NCBI GenBank assembly: GCA_028282095.1
Contig: JANQIP010000126.1
Span: 1 to 45,618 of the forward strand
From: Xanthobacteraceae bacterium
GTDB lineage: Bacteria; Pseudomonadota; Alphaproteobacteria; Rhizobiales; Xanthobacteraceae
Direction: 5' to 3'
DNA length: 45,618 bases
This document shows positions 8,200-17,132 of the stretch, in pieces. A program made the position numbers and the translations under genes. Within the stretch, counting starts at the first letter, position 1; each line of letters opens with the position of its first letter. The notes under the pieces are model-generated. The model was not told the DNA's origin. It did no database searches and worked only from the letters and a program-made list of their open reading frames with translations.

Positions 8200-9432
8200 A
8201 TGGCTACCAAAAATGATGACGCGAAGACTGCTCGTCAAACGCGGCGCGTCGTACTGCGTGGCTTCGGCATCGGCGCCGCAGCGCTGTCAGCCGGCTGCTC
8301 CGGGATGGGCAATCTGGGCGACCTGTTTTCGGAGGGGTCGAGGACTGGGCCCGATATGGCATCGGCGCCGACGGCGGGCCTGCCGCCCGCTGGCGAACTC
8401 GGGCCGGGACAGACCCGCATTGCCCTCATTCTTCCGCTCTCCGCGAGCGGCAATGCCGGCACCGCCGCCCAGTCCATGCGCAAGGCAGCCGAAATGGCGC
8501 TTGCCGATTTCAATAATCCGGACGTCCAGCTCGTGATCAAGGACGACGGAGGAACGGCGCAGGGCGCGCAGGCGGCCGCGCAGCAGGCGATTGCGGAAGG
8601 CTCAAAGGTAATTCTCGGGCCGCTATTTGCCCATGCCGTCAATGCGGCGGCGCCGGTTGCCCGTGCCTCGCAAGTTCCGGTCATCGCCTTCTCGACCGAT
8701 TCGAACGTTGCGACCCGCGGCGTCTATCTCATGAGCTTCCTGCCCGAGAGCGATGTCGAGCGCGTGGTCGACTACGCCATCTCCAAGGGCAAGCGTTCGT
8801 TCGTTGCGTTGTTGCCCGACAACACCTATGGCCGCGTGGTGGAGGCCGCGTTCAAGCAGGCCGTTGCCAATAAGGGTGGCCGCGTGGTCGCGCTCGAGCG
8901 CTATCAGCCGGGCGATGCCGGCATGCAGCAGGCGGTGCGCCGCGTTGCACAGGCGGCAACGCGTGCCGATGCGCTGTTCATCCCGGACAGCGGCGATGCC
9001 GTTCCGCGCGTCGCGCAGTTGCTGGCGGCGGCCGGCGCCAACCCCCAGCGCTTGCAGGTGCTCGGCACCGGCCTGTGGGACAATGATCCGCGGGTCTATG
9101 CCGATGCGGCGCTCGACGGCGCCTGGTTCGCGGCCCCGGATTCGAAGGGATTCAAGGCTTTCGAGACGCGCTACCGCAACAAATTCGGGGAGAACCCGGC
9201 GCGCACCGCAACGCTCGCCTATGATGCCGTCGCGCTGGTCGCCGCCCTCGTCAAAGCACAGCCCGGTCAACCGATCACGAGCGAGGCGCTCACCAACCCT
9301 TCCGGCTTCACTGGGATAGACGGCGTGTTCCGCTTCCGCGCCGATGGCACCAATCAACGCGGCCTTGCCATCCACAAGGTCACGCCCTCGGGCGGCGAGG
9401 TGATTTCAGGCGCGCCGAAACGTTTCGGGTGA
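8200..9432 (+). CDS. Penicillin-binding-protein-activator-like lipoprotein
   Basis: 410 residues. An N-terminal export signal with TRRVVLRGF and a hydrophobic stretch leads to LSAGC, making Cys33 a probable lipidation site; the twin Arg suggests Tat export of a lipoprotein. The rest is a periplasmic binding fold (type 1, Peripla_BP_6/LivJ-like), with RIALILPLSASGNAGTAAQSM near 70, GPLFAHAVNAAAPVA near 148, and VLGTGLWDNDPR near 286. Related proteins next to rsmI/yraN are annotated as LpoA-like activators of penicillin-binding proteins; the activating role here is inferred from family and context. Confidence 0.85.
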   Translation: MATKNDDAKTARQTRRVVLRGFGIGAAALSAGCSGMGNLGDLFSEGSRTGPDMASAPTAGLPPAGELGPGQTRIALILPLSASGNAGTAAQSMRKAAEMALADFNNPDVQLVIKDDGGTAQGAQAAAQQAIAEGSKVILGPLFAHAVNAAAPVARASQVPVIAFSTDSNVATRGVYLMSFLPESDVERVVDYAISKGKRSFVALLPDNTYGRVVEAAFKQAVANKGGRVVALERYQPGDAGMQQAVRRVAQAATRADALFIPDSGDAVPRVAQLLAAAGANPQRLQVLGTGLWDNDPRVYADAALDGAWFAAPDSKGFKAFETRYRNKFGENPARTATLAYDAVALVAALVKAQPGQPITSEALTNPSGFTGIDGVFRFRADGTNQRGLAIHKVTPSGGEVISGAPKRFG

Positions 9433-9532
9433 TCAAGCGTGTGCGGTCGCGATCCCTCATCGCGTAATGCTTTGGAGCGCCATCGCTTCGGGTTCAATCA
9501 GAAGAACGGGCACCATCCAGAAATTGGAAGGT

Positions 9533-9877
9533 TCATCTGTCGCTCGGCTTTCCGGCGGATGCGGCTTGAAGCTCGTTCACGCGCGCCTGCAGATTCACCA
9601 AGGCGGCCCTGAGCGCGGCGATCTCGGCATTGGCGGCGTCGAGCCGGCGCTGCGCCATCATGGCATTCCTGGCGATGAGTTCATGGAGATAATTGATATT
9701 GCTCTGCAGGCAGCCGGTGCGGCGGGCCATATTGGTCTCGTGCGTGCAGATTTCGATGCCCGGCACGTCCTGCGCCTGCGCGAGCGATCCCGCCATCAAC
9801 ATGGCCGCGACCGCGACCGCAAATCTGGTTCTCAACACGATTGATGGTCCTGCCGCTGTTGCGATCTGCATTCGCAA
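9533..9877 (-). CDS. Small secreted coiled-coil protein, function unknown
   Basis: Up to 114 residues. A signal peptide (FAVAVAAMLMAGSLAQAQD) is followed by a short region with two Cys (EICTHETN and TGCLQSN) and then a heptad-like helix (LDAANAEIAALRAALVNLQARVNELQ), so a short exported coiled coil with one possible disulphide. I do not recognise the family. The start could be ATG 9877 or, better placed before the signal peptide, GTG 9838. It converges on the lipoprotein gene. Confidence 0.65.
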   Translation of the reverse strand: MRMQIATAAGPSIVLRTRFAVAVAAMLMAGSLAQAQDVPGIEICTHETNMARRTGCLQSNINYLHELIARNAMMAQRRLDAANAEIAALRAALVNLQARVNELQAASAGKPSDR

Positions 9878-9899
9878 CGAAGTGAGCCTTTCGGTCCCC

Positions 9900-9963
9900 T
9901 CTCTTTGTTTGGTCGCATAATCTTGTCCGAAAAGTCTGCCAACTTTTCCGGATCATGCTCTAG
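9900..9963 (-). repeat. RIME-like A palindrome
   Basis: CTCTTTGTTTGGTCGCAT tail followed by the A palindrome (TCCGAAAAGT/ACTTTTCCGGA arms), ending GCTCTAG. It lies between the hsp20 terminator and the small secreted gene, upstream of the latter. Confidence 0.75.
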
Positions 9964-9968
9964 CACAA

Positions 9969-9992
9969 GAAGCGCCCCTTGCGGGGCGCTTC
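9969..9992 (-). terminator. Hairpin terminator after hsp20
   Basis: Perfect 10-bp stem (GAAGCGCCCC / GGGGCGCTTC) with a TTGC loop, placed 67 bp past the hsp20 stop. On the minus strand the stem is followed by TTCTTGTG, a weak U tract, so termination in that direction is the better reading. Confidence 0.65.
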
Positions 9993-10059
9993 GCTGACTC
10001 AGTGCACAGACTGAGACCAATTCACTTTGACCGACAAGAGGCCGGCTGAACCGATACGG

Positions 10060-10530
10060 TCAGGCAGCTTTAGACTCGAGCACCTTGCCGGTGTCCGAGG
10101 TCGCGATCTTAATCTGGCGCGGCTTCATCTTCTCGGGAAGCTCGCGGGCGAGATCGACATGCAGGAGGCCATTCTCAAGGGCGGCGCCCCTGACCTCGAC
10201 AAAGTCGGCAAGCTGGAATACCCGCTCGAAAGCCCGGGCGGCGATGCCCTGATAGAGAACCTCGGCTTTCTTCTCGTCGTCCTTCGGCTGTGGTTTCTCG
10301 CCGCGGATCGTCAAGGTGTTTTCCTTGGACTCGATCGACAGCTCGGAATCGGCGAAGCCGGCGACCGCGAGCGTGATCCGATAGGCATTCTCGCCGGTCC
10401 GCTCGATATTGTAGGGCGGGTAGGACGAACCCTGGCCTTCATAGCCCGCCATCTGGTCAATAATCGAGACCAGGCGATCGAAGCCGACGGTCGAACGATA
10501 GAGGGGAGTAAGGTCGAAAGTCGTACGCAT
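10060..10530 (-). CDS. Small heat shock protein (Hsp20/IbpA family)
   Basis: 156 residues. This is an ATP-independent holdase chaperone of the alpha-crystallin family. It starts MRTTFDLTPLYRSTVGFDRL, as class A rhizobial IbpA-like proteins do. The alpha-crystallin domain spans about residues 35-125, with YRITLAVAGFADSELSIE, NTLTIRGEK, and the ARAFERVFQLADFVEV and ALENGLLHVDLARELPE motifs. An ideal AGGAGG lies 7 nt before the ATG and is buried in a predicted ROSE-type hairpin, so translation should rise on heating. It stands alone and ends at a strong hairpin. Confidence 0.95.
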   Translation of the reverse strand: MRTTFDLTPLYRSTVGFDRLVSIIDQMAGYEGQGSSYPPYNIERTGENAYRITLAVAGFADSELSIESKENTLTIRGEKPQPKDDEKKAEVLYQGIAARAFERVFQLADFVEVRGAALENGLLHVDLARELPEKMKPRQIKIATSDTGKVLESKAA

Positions 10531-10613
10531 GGCATATCCTCCTAGGTTGAGCGACATGCGATCGGTCCACCGGTAAGGTCGGACCTGTTCGACGCGCCGC
10601 GCATGGCCGGCGC
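10531..10613 (-). ncRNA. ROSE-type RNA thermometer in the hsp20 leader
   Basis: Read on the minus strand, about 83 nt of leader fold into three successive hairpins: GCGCCG/CGGCGC (10594-10613); GGTCC-G-ACC/GGT-GGACC with one bulged G (10564-10585); and a 3' hairpin (10532-10559) in which GCATGTCGCT pairs with the AGGATATGC that contains the Shine-Dalgarno sequence, leaving one bulged G. The UCGCU box fits the UYGCU motif that defines ROSE elements of rhizobial small heat shock genes. These melt at heat-shock temperature and free the ribosome-binding site. Folding was done by eye. Confidence 0.82.
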
Positions 10614-10620
10614 ACCCTCG

Positions 10621-10648
10621 ATATAGGCGCGGGCCGCGCCGCTTCAAG
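10621..10648 (-). promoter_or_regulatory. hsp20 promoter (sigma-70 or RpoH type)
   Basis: CTTGAA (10643-10648) and CTATAT (10621-10626) with a 16-bp spacer on the minus strand. Transcription would begin close to the first ROSE hairpin. The sequence suits alphaproteobacterial RpoH (CTTG...CTATAT-like), but TTGAAG/TATATC also reads as sigma-70, the class reported for ROSE-controlled genes. Confidence 0.55.
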
Positions 10649-10753
10649 GATGCGTCGCGCGCCCTCGCGGCTCCCGCATCGCCAAGCCTTCGCCCGGGTT
10701 GAGCGGGCGACGATGACTGCTATAAGCGGCATCTTGCCGCGCGGGCCTCATCG

Positions 10754-11701
10754 ATGAATCTCGTCTCCATTCCTGCCAATCCGGTTCCAGCCGACGGCGT
10801 GGTCGGCATGCTCAAGACGCCCGACGGGGTCGCGCTGCGATACGCCCGCTGGCCGCCGCCGACGGGTCGCAAGGGCACGGTCTGTCTGTTCCAGGGCCGG
10901 GCCGAGTTCATCGAGAAGTATTTCGAGGTGGTCCGCGACTTGCGCTCCCGCGGCTTTGCCGTGGCCGCGCTCGACTGGCGCGGACAGGGCCTGTCGCAGC
11001 GCTTGCTCAGCGATCGGCACAAGGGACATGTCCGGCGATTTTCCGACTATGTCACCGACCTTGAGACCTTCGTGAAGGAAGCGGTGCTTCCCGACTGCCC
11101 GCCGCCCTTCTTCGCCCTCGGTCAGGGCATGGGCGCAACGGTGATGATGGAAGCGGCGCAACGCGGCCATCGCTGGTTCGACCGCATGGTGATGAGCGGC
11201 CCGCTGATTGCGCTGGCGCATCGTTCGGTGTGGGGCGCCGGCCCTGCCATCGCCTATGCGTTGCGGCTCGCCGGAATGGGCAGCGCCTATGTGCCGGGGG
11301 GCGATGCGACGTCCTTCGCTTCGCTGCCCTTTGTCGGCAATATCATGACGTCGGACCCGGTGCGGTACGCGCGAACGGCGGCGACGCTGGAAGCCGAACC
11401 GGAGCTCTCCATCGGCGCGCCGACCGTTGGCTGGACGAGTGCAATGTTCCGCACCTTGGCGGCCATACAGCAGCCCGAATATGGCGTACGCCTCCGTCAG
11501 CCGATGCTGCTGCTGGCGGCCGGCGCCGACAATATCCTTTCACTTGCAGCGATCGAGGAGTTTGCCCTTGGTCTGCGTGCCGGCTCGCAACTCGTCGTGC
11601 CCGGCGCGATGCACGATATGATGATGGAGCAGGATCAGTACCGGCGACTGTTCTGGGCGGCGTTCGACGCTTTCGTCCCCGGTACGCCGCTTTACGGGTG
11701 A
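10754..11701 (+). CDS. Alpha/beta hydrolase fold, PldB-like, nucleophile missing
   Basis: 315 residues. It has the lysophospholipase L2-like layout: LFQGRAEFIEKYFEVVRDLRS near 45-65 and ALDWRGQGLSQRL near 72-84, typical of PldB/monoacylglycerol-lipase relatives. The acid and histidine are present (Asp259 in AGADN, His287 in GAMHD). The nucleophile elbow reads Gly123-Gln-Gly-Met-Gly127, so the expected Ser of G-x-S-x-G is Gly125; the codon is ggc in this sequence. It may be a non-catalytic member or use another residue. It converges on trcR with a 3-bp gap. Confidence 0.85.
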   Translation: MNLVSIPANPVPADGVVGMLKTPDGVALRYARWPPPTGRKGTVCLFQGRAEFIEKYFEVVRDLRSRGFAVAALDWRGQGLSQRLLSDRHKGHVRRFSDYVTDLETFVKEAVLPDCPPPFFALGQGMGATVMMEAAQRGHRWFDRMVMSGPLIALAHRSVWGAGPAIAYALRLAGMGSAYVPGGDATSFASLPFVGNIMTSDPVRYARTAATLEAEPELSIGAPTVGWTSAMFRTLAAIQQPEYGVRLRQPMLLLAAGADNILSLAAIEEFALGLRAGSQLVVPGAMHDMMMEQDQYRRLFWAAFDAFVPGTPLYG

Positions 11702-11704
11702 GCT

Positions 11705-12403
11705 TTACTCTTCCTCTTCTGCCTTGCCGCCGCCGATTTTCTTGAGCTTTGCGAACACCGCCTCGACGTCGAGGTCCTCGGGCTTCTTCTCCGGCTCTTG
11801 GACGTCTTCCGGCACCTCTTCCGCGGTGGTCAGCTCGGCTGGTAGCAGGGTGACGGCCTGCTCGGAAGGAAGCGGCTTCTCCTTGGCCGCGCGGCTGACC
11901 TCCATGTCGAGATCGATTTGCGTGCACAGGCCGAGTGTTACTGGGTCGAGCGGGCTGAGGTTCGGGGCGTTCCAGTGCGTGCGGTCGCGGATCGCGGCAA
12001 TGGTCGCCTTGGTGGTGCCGACCAACCGCATGATCTGGCTGTCCTTCAGTTCGGGGTGGTTGCGCACCAGCCAGAGAATGGCATTCGGGCGATCCTGGCG
12101 CCGCGACACCGGCGTATAGCGCGGGCCGCGCTTGCGCTTTGCCTCGGGCACGCGCACCTTAGCGTGGGCGAGCCGCAACCGCGTGTTCCCGTCGGTTTCG
12201 GCGCGCGCGATCTCCTCGCGACTGAGCTGGCCGGTGACGATCGGGTCGAGGCCCTTGATGCCCTGGGCGGCGTCGCCATCGGCGATCGCCTTCACCTCGA
12301 GCGGATGCAGTTTACAAAATTCGGCGATTTGATCGAACGAAAGGGCCGTGTTCTCGACCAACCATACGGCGGTGGCTTTGGGCATCAACGGCCGGTCCGA
12401 CAT
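11705..12403 (-). CDS. trcR: DUF1013 cell-cycle transcription regulator TrcR
   Basis: 232 residues. The DUF1013 family is restricted to alphaproteobacteria; in Caulobacter its member TrcR travels with RNA polymerase and affects cell-cycle transcription. Recognisable segments: MPKATAVWLVENTALSFDQIAEFC at the start, HPLEVKAIADGDAAQGIKGLDP, and RRQDRPNAILWLVRNHPELKDSQI followed by an HTH-like LVGTTKATIAAIRDRTHWN. The C-terminal third is acidic and low-complexity (EEVPEDVQEPEKKPED, ending EEEE). The ATG at 12403 has an AGGGAGC ribosome-binding site. It is a single-gene unit. Confidence 0.92.
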   Translation of the reverse strand: MSDRPLMPKATAVWLVENTALSFDQIAEFCKLHPLEVKAIADGDAAQGIKGLDPIVTGQLSREEIARAETDGNTRLRLAHAKVRVPEAKRKRGPRYTPVSRRQDRPNAILWLVRNHPELKDSQIMRLVGTTKATIAAIRDRTHWNAPNLSPLDPVTLGLCTQIDLDMEVSRAAKEKPLPSEQAVTLLPAELTTAEEVPEDVQEPEKKPEDLDVEAVFAKLKKIGGGKAEEEE

Positions 12404-12420
12404 GATGAAAGCTCCCTTGA

Positions 12421-12447
12421 GCTCCGCCCGCCGTCCGCCGGCGGAGC
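12421..12447 (-). other. 5' UTR hairpin ahead of trcR
   Basis: GCTCCGCC and GGCGGAGC form an 8-bp GC-rich stem around an 11-nt loop, ending 17 nt upstream of the trcR start and just before its ribosome-binding site. It could modulate translation or mRNA stability; it has no U tract for termination of any nearby gene. Confidence 0.4.
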
Positions 12448-12597
12448 CTTTATCTTGGCCGAGAAATCACGGAAGATAAGCGAATATAGGCGAGGGGAGA
12501 CTTCGAGCGCAACCCGCCGGCCCGGCTTGACAGGCGCGAGGCCAAAGCCCAAGACCGACCGGCCCGACCCATTGGTGTAACGATTCTAAGGCGTGTC

Positions 12598-13596
12598 ATG
12601 ACGGCAGAGTCTACAACCGGCCCAAAGCCGCCGCTCCAAGTGCTCCTGTGCTCGCCCCGCGGATTCTGCGCTGGGGTTGTCCGGGCGATCGACACGGTCG
12701 AGCGCGCCCTCGAGCTCTACGGTGCACCGGTTTATGTGCGTCACGAAATCGTGCACAACCGCTATGTGGTGGAGAGCCTCAAGGCCAAAGGGGCGGTCTT
12801 CGTCGAAGAGCTGGACGAAATCCCCGACACCGAGGCGCCGGTCGTGTTCTCGGCCCATGGTGTGCCGAAATCGGTGCCGAACGAGGCGACAAGGCGGAAC
12901 TTCTTCGCGCTTGACGCGACCTGCCCGCTGGTCACCAAAGTGCACCGAGAGGCGGAGATCCACTTCCGCCGCGGGCGCGAAATCGTGTTGATCGGGCATG
13001 CCGGGCACCCCGAGGTCGTGGGCACTGTCGGCCAGCTTCCGGAGGGCGCGATCCGCCTGGTCGAGACCGCGGCGGACGCGATGGCGTTTACGCCCAAAGA
13101 CCCCGAGAAGCTCGCTTTCGTGACCCAGACGACCCTGTCGGTCGACGACTGCACCGAGATCATTCGCATCCTTAACGAGCGGTTTCCGGCGATCGTCGGG
13201 CCGCACAAGGAGGATATCTGCTACGCCACCACCAATCGTCAGGAGGCGGTGAAGCAGATCGCCCCCAATGTCGATGCCCTCATCGTAGTCGGCGCCCCCA
13301 ATTCGTCGAACTCGCAGCGCCTGCGGGAGGTGGCGGAGCGCAGCGGCTGCGCGCGGGCGCAGCTCGTGCAGCGCGCCGTCGAGATCGACTGGTCGCAACT
13401 CGGCGGAATTGCCCGCCTCGGCATCACCGCGGGCGCCTCGGCGCCGGAGGTGATCGTCGAGGAGATCATCGATGCCTTTGCCGAACGCTATGAGATCAGA
13501 CTGGAAATCGTTTCGACTGTCGAGGAGAGGATGGTTTTCCCCCTGCCGCGGCACCTCAGGGATCTGAACAAGGCGGCCGAAGCGGCAGCCGAATAG
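12598..13596 (+). CDS. ispH: 4-hydroxy-3-methylbut-2-enyl diphosphate reductase
   Basis: 332 residues. IspH (LytB) is the last enzyme of the non-mevalonate isoprenoid pathway, an Fe-S protein making IPP and DMAPP. The three cluster Cys contexts are visible: [25 protein letters not shown], and [13 protein letters not shown] preceded by [14 protein letters not shown]. Catalytic Glu lies in [11 protein letters not shown]-terminal [16 protein letters not shown] is diagnostic. It leads the ispH-thrB-rnhA cluster, with 16 bp to thrB. Confidence 0.97.
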   Translation: MTAESTTGPKPPLQVLLCSPRGFCAGVVRAIDTVERALELYGAPVYVRHEIVHNRYVVESLKAKGAVFVEELDEIPDTEAPVVFSAHGVPKSVPNEATRRNFFALDATCPLVTKVHREAEIHFRRGREIVLIGHAGHPEVVGTVGQLPEGAIRLVETAADAMAFTPKDPEKLAFVTQTTLSVDDCTEIIRILNERFPAIVGPHKEDICYATTNRQEAVKQIAPNVDALIVVGAPNSSNSQRLREVAERSGCARAQLVQRAVEIDWSQLGGIARLGITAGASAPEVIVEEIIDAFAERYEIRLEIVSTVEERMVFPLPRHLRDLNKAAEAAAE

Positions 13597-13612
13597 CCCT
13601 CCAGGCACGGCA

Positions 13613-14581
13613 ATGGCCGTCTACACGGATATCGCGGACGACGAGCTGCAGGCCTATCTCGGCGAATACGATCTTGGCGATCTCCTCGCTTACAAAGGGA
13701 TTGCCGAAGGTGTCGAGAACTCCAACTACCTGCTGCACACCGGGTGCGGCTATTTCATCCTCACGCTCTATGAGAAGCGGGTCGCGGCGAGCGACCTGCC
13801 CTTCTTCCTCAGCCTGCTGGAACATCTCGCTGCGCGCGGACTGAACTGCCCGCAGCCGGTCAAGACCCGCGCGGGCGCGGCGCTCGGAGAACTCGCCGGC
13901 CGGCCGGCGGCGATCTTCACCTTTCTCGACGGCATGTGGATCAGGCGGCCGAACGCGACCCATTGTCAGGGCGTAGGCGCGGCGCTGGCGCAGCTCCATC
14001 TCGCCGGTGTCGACTTTCCGCTGCGGCGGCACAATGCGCTTTCGGTCGGCGGCTGGCGAGCGCTGGTTGACGGGGCCTGCAAGCGCGCCGATACGGTGGC
14101 TTTCGGCCTCGCCGATACGCTCACCGCCGAGCTGCGGCATCTTGAACAATCATGGCCGCGCGATCTGCCGGTCGGCGTGATCCATGGCGATCTGTTTCCC
14201 GACAATGTGTTCTTCCTCGATACACGCATCTCAGGCCTGATCGATTTCTACTTCGCGTGCACGGACATGCTCGCCTATGACGTTGCGATCTGCCTCAATG
14301 CCTGGTGTTTCGAGCCTGACCAGTCGTTCAACATCACCAAGGGCCGCGCGCTCCTGCTCGGCTATATGCGCGGGCGTCCTTTGTCGGATGACGAAGTGGC
14401 CGCGCTGCCCTTGCTGTGCCGGGGCGCTGCGCTGCGCTTCCTGTTGACGCGCCTGGTCGACTGGTTTGCAACGCCGCCCGGGGCCCTCGTTCGTCCGAAG
14501 GATCCGCTCGAATATTTTCGCAAGCTCCGTTTCCACCAGAAGGTCGCCAGCGCCCGCGACTACGGCATATCGATCGAGTGA
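13613..14581 (+). CDS. thrB: Homoserine kinase (APH-type ThrB)
   Basis: 322 residues. It phosphorylates homoserine in threonine synthesis. This is the aminoglycoside-phosphotransferase-fold ThrB found in alphaproteobacteria, unrelated to the GHMP enzyme. Motifs: [21 protein letters not shown] at the start, [15 protein letters not shown], the catalytic loop [13 protein letters not shown] and the metal-binding [21 protein letters not shown]. It lies 16 bp after ispH and 3 bp before the rnhA start, so the three are one operon. Confidence 0.95.
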   Translation: MAVYTDIADDELQAYLGEYDLGDLLAYKGIAEGVENSNYLLHTGCGYFILTLYEKRVAASDLPFFLSLLEHLAARGLNCPQPVKTRAGAALGELAGRPAAIFTFLDGMWIRRPNATHCQGVGAALAQLHLAGVDFPLRRHNALSVGGWRALVDGACKRADTVAFGLADTLTAELRHLEQSWPRDLPVGVIHGDLFPDNVFFLDTRISGLIDFYFACTDMLAYDVAICLNAWCFEPDQSFNITKGRALLLGYMRGRPLSDDEVAALPLLCRGAALRFLLTRLVDWFATPPGALVRPKDPLEYFRKLRFHQKVASARDYGISIE

Positions 14582-14584
14582 AGC

Positions 14585-15055
14585 GTGGTGTCCGATCGCC
14601 CCGTTATCATCCACACCGACGGCGCCTGCTCGGGCAATCCCGGCCCCGGCGGATGGGGCGCGATCCTCGATTGGAACGGCCACCGCAAGGAGATCAAGGG
14701 CGGCGATCCGGACACCACCAATAATCGTATGGAGTTGACCGCGGCGATCGCAGCGCTCGAGGCGCTCAAGCGGCCGTGCGCGGTCGAGCTCCACACCGAC
14801 AGCCAATACCTGCGCCAGGGCATCACGAGCTGGATCAAGGCATGGAAGCGCAATGGCTGGCGCACCGCCGATCGCAAGCCGGTCAAGAATGTCGATCTGT
14901 GGCAGCGGCTCGATGCCGCGCTCGCGCATCATGAGGTGCGCTGGCATTGGGTGCGCGGCCATTCCGGCCACGACCTCAACGAGCGGGCCGACGCGCTCGC
15001 GCGCGAGGCCATCGGCGAATTGCGCGCCGCGCCGATTACCGGCGATGATGAGTGA
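14585..15055 (+). CDS. rnhA: Ribonuclease HI
   Basis: 156 residues. It cleaves RNA in RNA-DNA hybrids. The four catalytic acids are visible: Asp in [17 protein letters not shown], Glu in [13 protein letters not shown], Asp in [12 protein letters not shown], and Asp in [10 protein letters not shown]; the handle region [16 protein letters not shown] is present. The start is GTG 14585, three bases after the thrB stop; a second GTG is next to it. It is the last gene of the ispH-thrB operon. Many relatives have a peroxiredoxin next, which is absent here. Confidence 0.96.
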   Translation: MVSDRPVIIHTDGACSGNPGPGGWGAILDWNGHRKEIKGGDPDTTNNRMELTAAIAALEALKRPCAVELHTDSQYLRQGITSWIKAWKRNGWRTADRKPVKNVDLWQRLDAALAHHEVRWHWVRGHSGHDLNERADALAREAIGELRAAPITGDDE

Positions 15056-15623
15056 GGATTTTGGCCTTCGCGGATGCCGAGCGAGTATGATCGGTGTCCG
15101 ATTGTGTGATTACCAACGATATTGGTGTGATCCGGGAGCAGGCTAAAGAAGGAACGCCTCATCCTGAGGAGCCCGCGGCGCGGGTGTCTCGAAGGATGCA
15201 TGGTTCGAAACGCGCAGCTTCGCTGCGCTCGTCACCATAAGGGCGAGGATAGCGCGTAGGGTGGGTAAGTGCCGGAAGGCGCGTAACCTACCGCCAGCAA
15301 TGCTGCTATCTCCACGCCGGCCGATCCAAAGGCGCGCACGTTGTCCAGGGTGGGTTTGCGCTGAAGGTGCGTGGGCCCACCACCAACAGATCGTGCGCGC
15401 CAGAGCGTGCCGCTCGCCGCGCGCAATGACATTGCCTTCTCCCCGCTTGCGGGGAGAAGGTGGCGAGCGGCTATTGCCGCGAGCCGGATGAGGGGCGCTT
15501 CTCCTTGCTCGTGGGCTGTGGCCCCTCACCCGCCGCGCTTCGCGCGTCGACCTCTCCCCGCAAGCGGGGAGAGGTATTGCCGGACATGAGAGCGCCGTCG
15601 ATTCAATTCGAGTGTGGCGCGCT
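15056..15623. repeat. Intergenic island of generic rhizobial palindromic repeats
   Basis: No gene is seen. Three repeat types follow one another. A CCTCATCCTGAGGAG element with GTGTCTCGAAGGATG lies at 15157-15250. An element bounded by GTAGGGTGGGTAAG and GTGGGCCCACCACC lies at about 15256-15398. A paired-hairpin element at 15435-15574 has CCTTCTCCCCGC/GCGGGGAGAAGG (15435-15460) and CCTCTCCCCGC/GCGGGGAGAGG (15551-15574) at its ends. All three resemble repeats scattered through Bradyrhizobium-type genomes. The last could end transcripts from both rnhA and the chemoreceptor gene, which converge here. Confidence 0.75.
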
Positions 15624-17039
15624 CTAGCTGCCGCGGCTGGGGGTGTAGCCCATGCGGAAACCGCCCCAATGCCGACCGTCCACCATGATCGGAGCCGAAC
15701 AGTCCTTCATCAGCACGAACTTGCCGCCGCCCATGTCGCGGCGATAGGTTTGCAGCAGAAACGGTTTGGCGTTGCGCCCAGCGGCAAGACCGGTGCGATC
15801 GTTGAAAATCCGGCGATTGCGGCAGTTCGCGGTGTTCCAGGTGACCTCGCCCGGCCGTTGCGGATGCGAGAATTTTCTGTTGTGGGTCGGCAGATAGCCG
15901 TTGCGGTCGACCGCCGCGCAGAACACGATCTGCGCGCTCTTGTCGAGGATCGGCTCCTGGATCGCCGGCAGCACGCGATCGCATAGCACGACAAAGCGCG
16001 TCGTCACCTGCTGGGGATCGGTGCCCGCGATCGGCACATAAGTCTCGTCGAACAGATCGAAGAGAGTGACCTCGCGGGCTGCGATCGCCGCTTCGAAGAC
16101 CTGCGCCACCTTCTGCGCGGCATCAACCACAATGTCGACGAACGGCGTGTCGTCGGTTTCAATGCCGGCCTGCAGAGTGCTGAGCAGCAGCTCTTCGGTC
16201 TTGTGCAGGAGCTTGTTCACGCGTTCGTCGGCTTCGTGCAGATGGGTCGAGGATTGCTCGATATTGCCCGTCATGTTCTCGAAGGCGGTGGTGAGCGCGT
16301 CGCAGCGGTGTTGGATGTCTCCGGTCGACTCGACGATCTGGCGCATGTCGTCGCTCATCTTCGACATGGTCGGCCCGACCCGACCGATCACCTGGCGGAT
16401 CGCCGTGGTGCCCGATTGCGCCGCATGGGCGCGCTTCACGGTGTCGAGAGAATCCGCCACTAGTTTGGCCGTTTGCTCGTTGAGGAATTTGAGGGTTGTT
16501 TCGATCTCGGAGGTCGCTTGCGACGTCTGCTTGGCGAGCGCCTTCACCTCTCCGGCGACGACGGCAAAGCCGCGGCCGGCATCGCCCGCACGCGCGGCTT
16601 CGATTGTGGCATTGAGCGACAGCAGGTTGGTCTGCCGCGCGATCGTTTGGATGCCAACGGCCGCCTTTCCGACATTTTCGAGGGCGCTGCGCAAGCCGTC
16701 GAGCTTGTCCTCGAAGGCGGCCGCCCCGCGTGCGAGCGCCGCGATTTCCGCCAGCGATTCTTCGACCGAGCGGTTCGACGCCTGCATTTCTTCGTGCGCC
16801 TCGTCGATGGCTTGCCCGGCATGCCCGGCAACGGCGCCGATACGGCGGGTGGAGCCGGTCAGCTCGGTCGCCGCATTGAACACGGCGCGGCATTCCGCAG
16901 TCAGGTCTCTCCCTCGCTTGTCGACGCTGCCGATATCTCCGGCGACGTCGGCGAGTTCGACCGACAGCATGCCGAGTTCGTGAGTCAGAGGGCGAACGAT
17001 GTCGGCCGCGCTCGCGTCGGGCAATTTCCTCATGGCCAT
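15624..17039 (-). CDS. Soluble methyl-accepting chemotaxis-type receptor
   Basis: 471 residues with no membrane segment, so a cytoplasmic receptor. The MCP signalling hairpin is N-terminal: the conserved tip near residues 131-160 reads [20 protein letters not shown] then [19 protein letters not shown] second coiled coil follows. The C-terminal part (about 295-470) is a sensor-like module with [38 protein letters not shown] and [10 protein letters not shown], a block common at the end of alphaproteobacterial soluble MCPs. The ligand is unknown. It should couple to CheA/CheW. It occupies the place next to mnmG where rsmG-parAB is usual. Confidence 0.9.
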   Translation of the reverse strand: MAMRKLPDASAADIVRPLTHELGMLSVELADVAGDIGSVDKRGRDLTAECRAVFNAATELTGSTRRIGAVAGHAGQAIDEAHEEMQASNRSVEESLAEIAALARGAAAFEDKLDGLRSALENVGKAAVGIQTIARQTNLLSLNATIEAARAGDAGRGFAVVAGEVKALAKQTSQATSEIETTLKFLNEQTAKLVADSLDTVKRAHAAQSGTTAIRQVIGRVGPTMSKMSDDMRQIVESTGDIQHRCDALTTAFENMTGNIEQSSTHLHEADERVNKLLHKTEELLLSTLQAGIETDDTPFVDIVVDAAQKVAQVFEAAIAAREVTLFDLFDETYVPIAGTDPQQVTTRFVVLCDRVLPAIQEPILDKSAQIVFCAAVDRNGYLPTHNRKFSHPQRPGEVTWNTANCRNRRIFNDRTGLAAGRNAKPFLLQTYRRDMGGGKFVLMKDCSAPIMVDGRHWGGFRMGYTPSRGS

Positions 17040-17132
17040 GTTGGCTTCGATCTATCGGGAGTTGAGTAATACCTTTATATAGCGCTTTGTGGGCTACTAC
17101 AAAGTTAACTTCCCGGCAGTGCTACCATTCGT

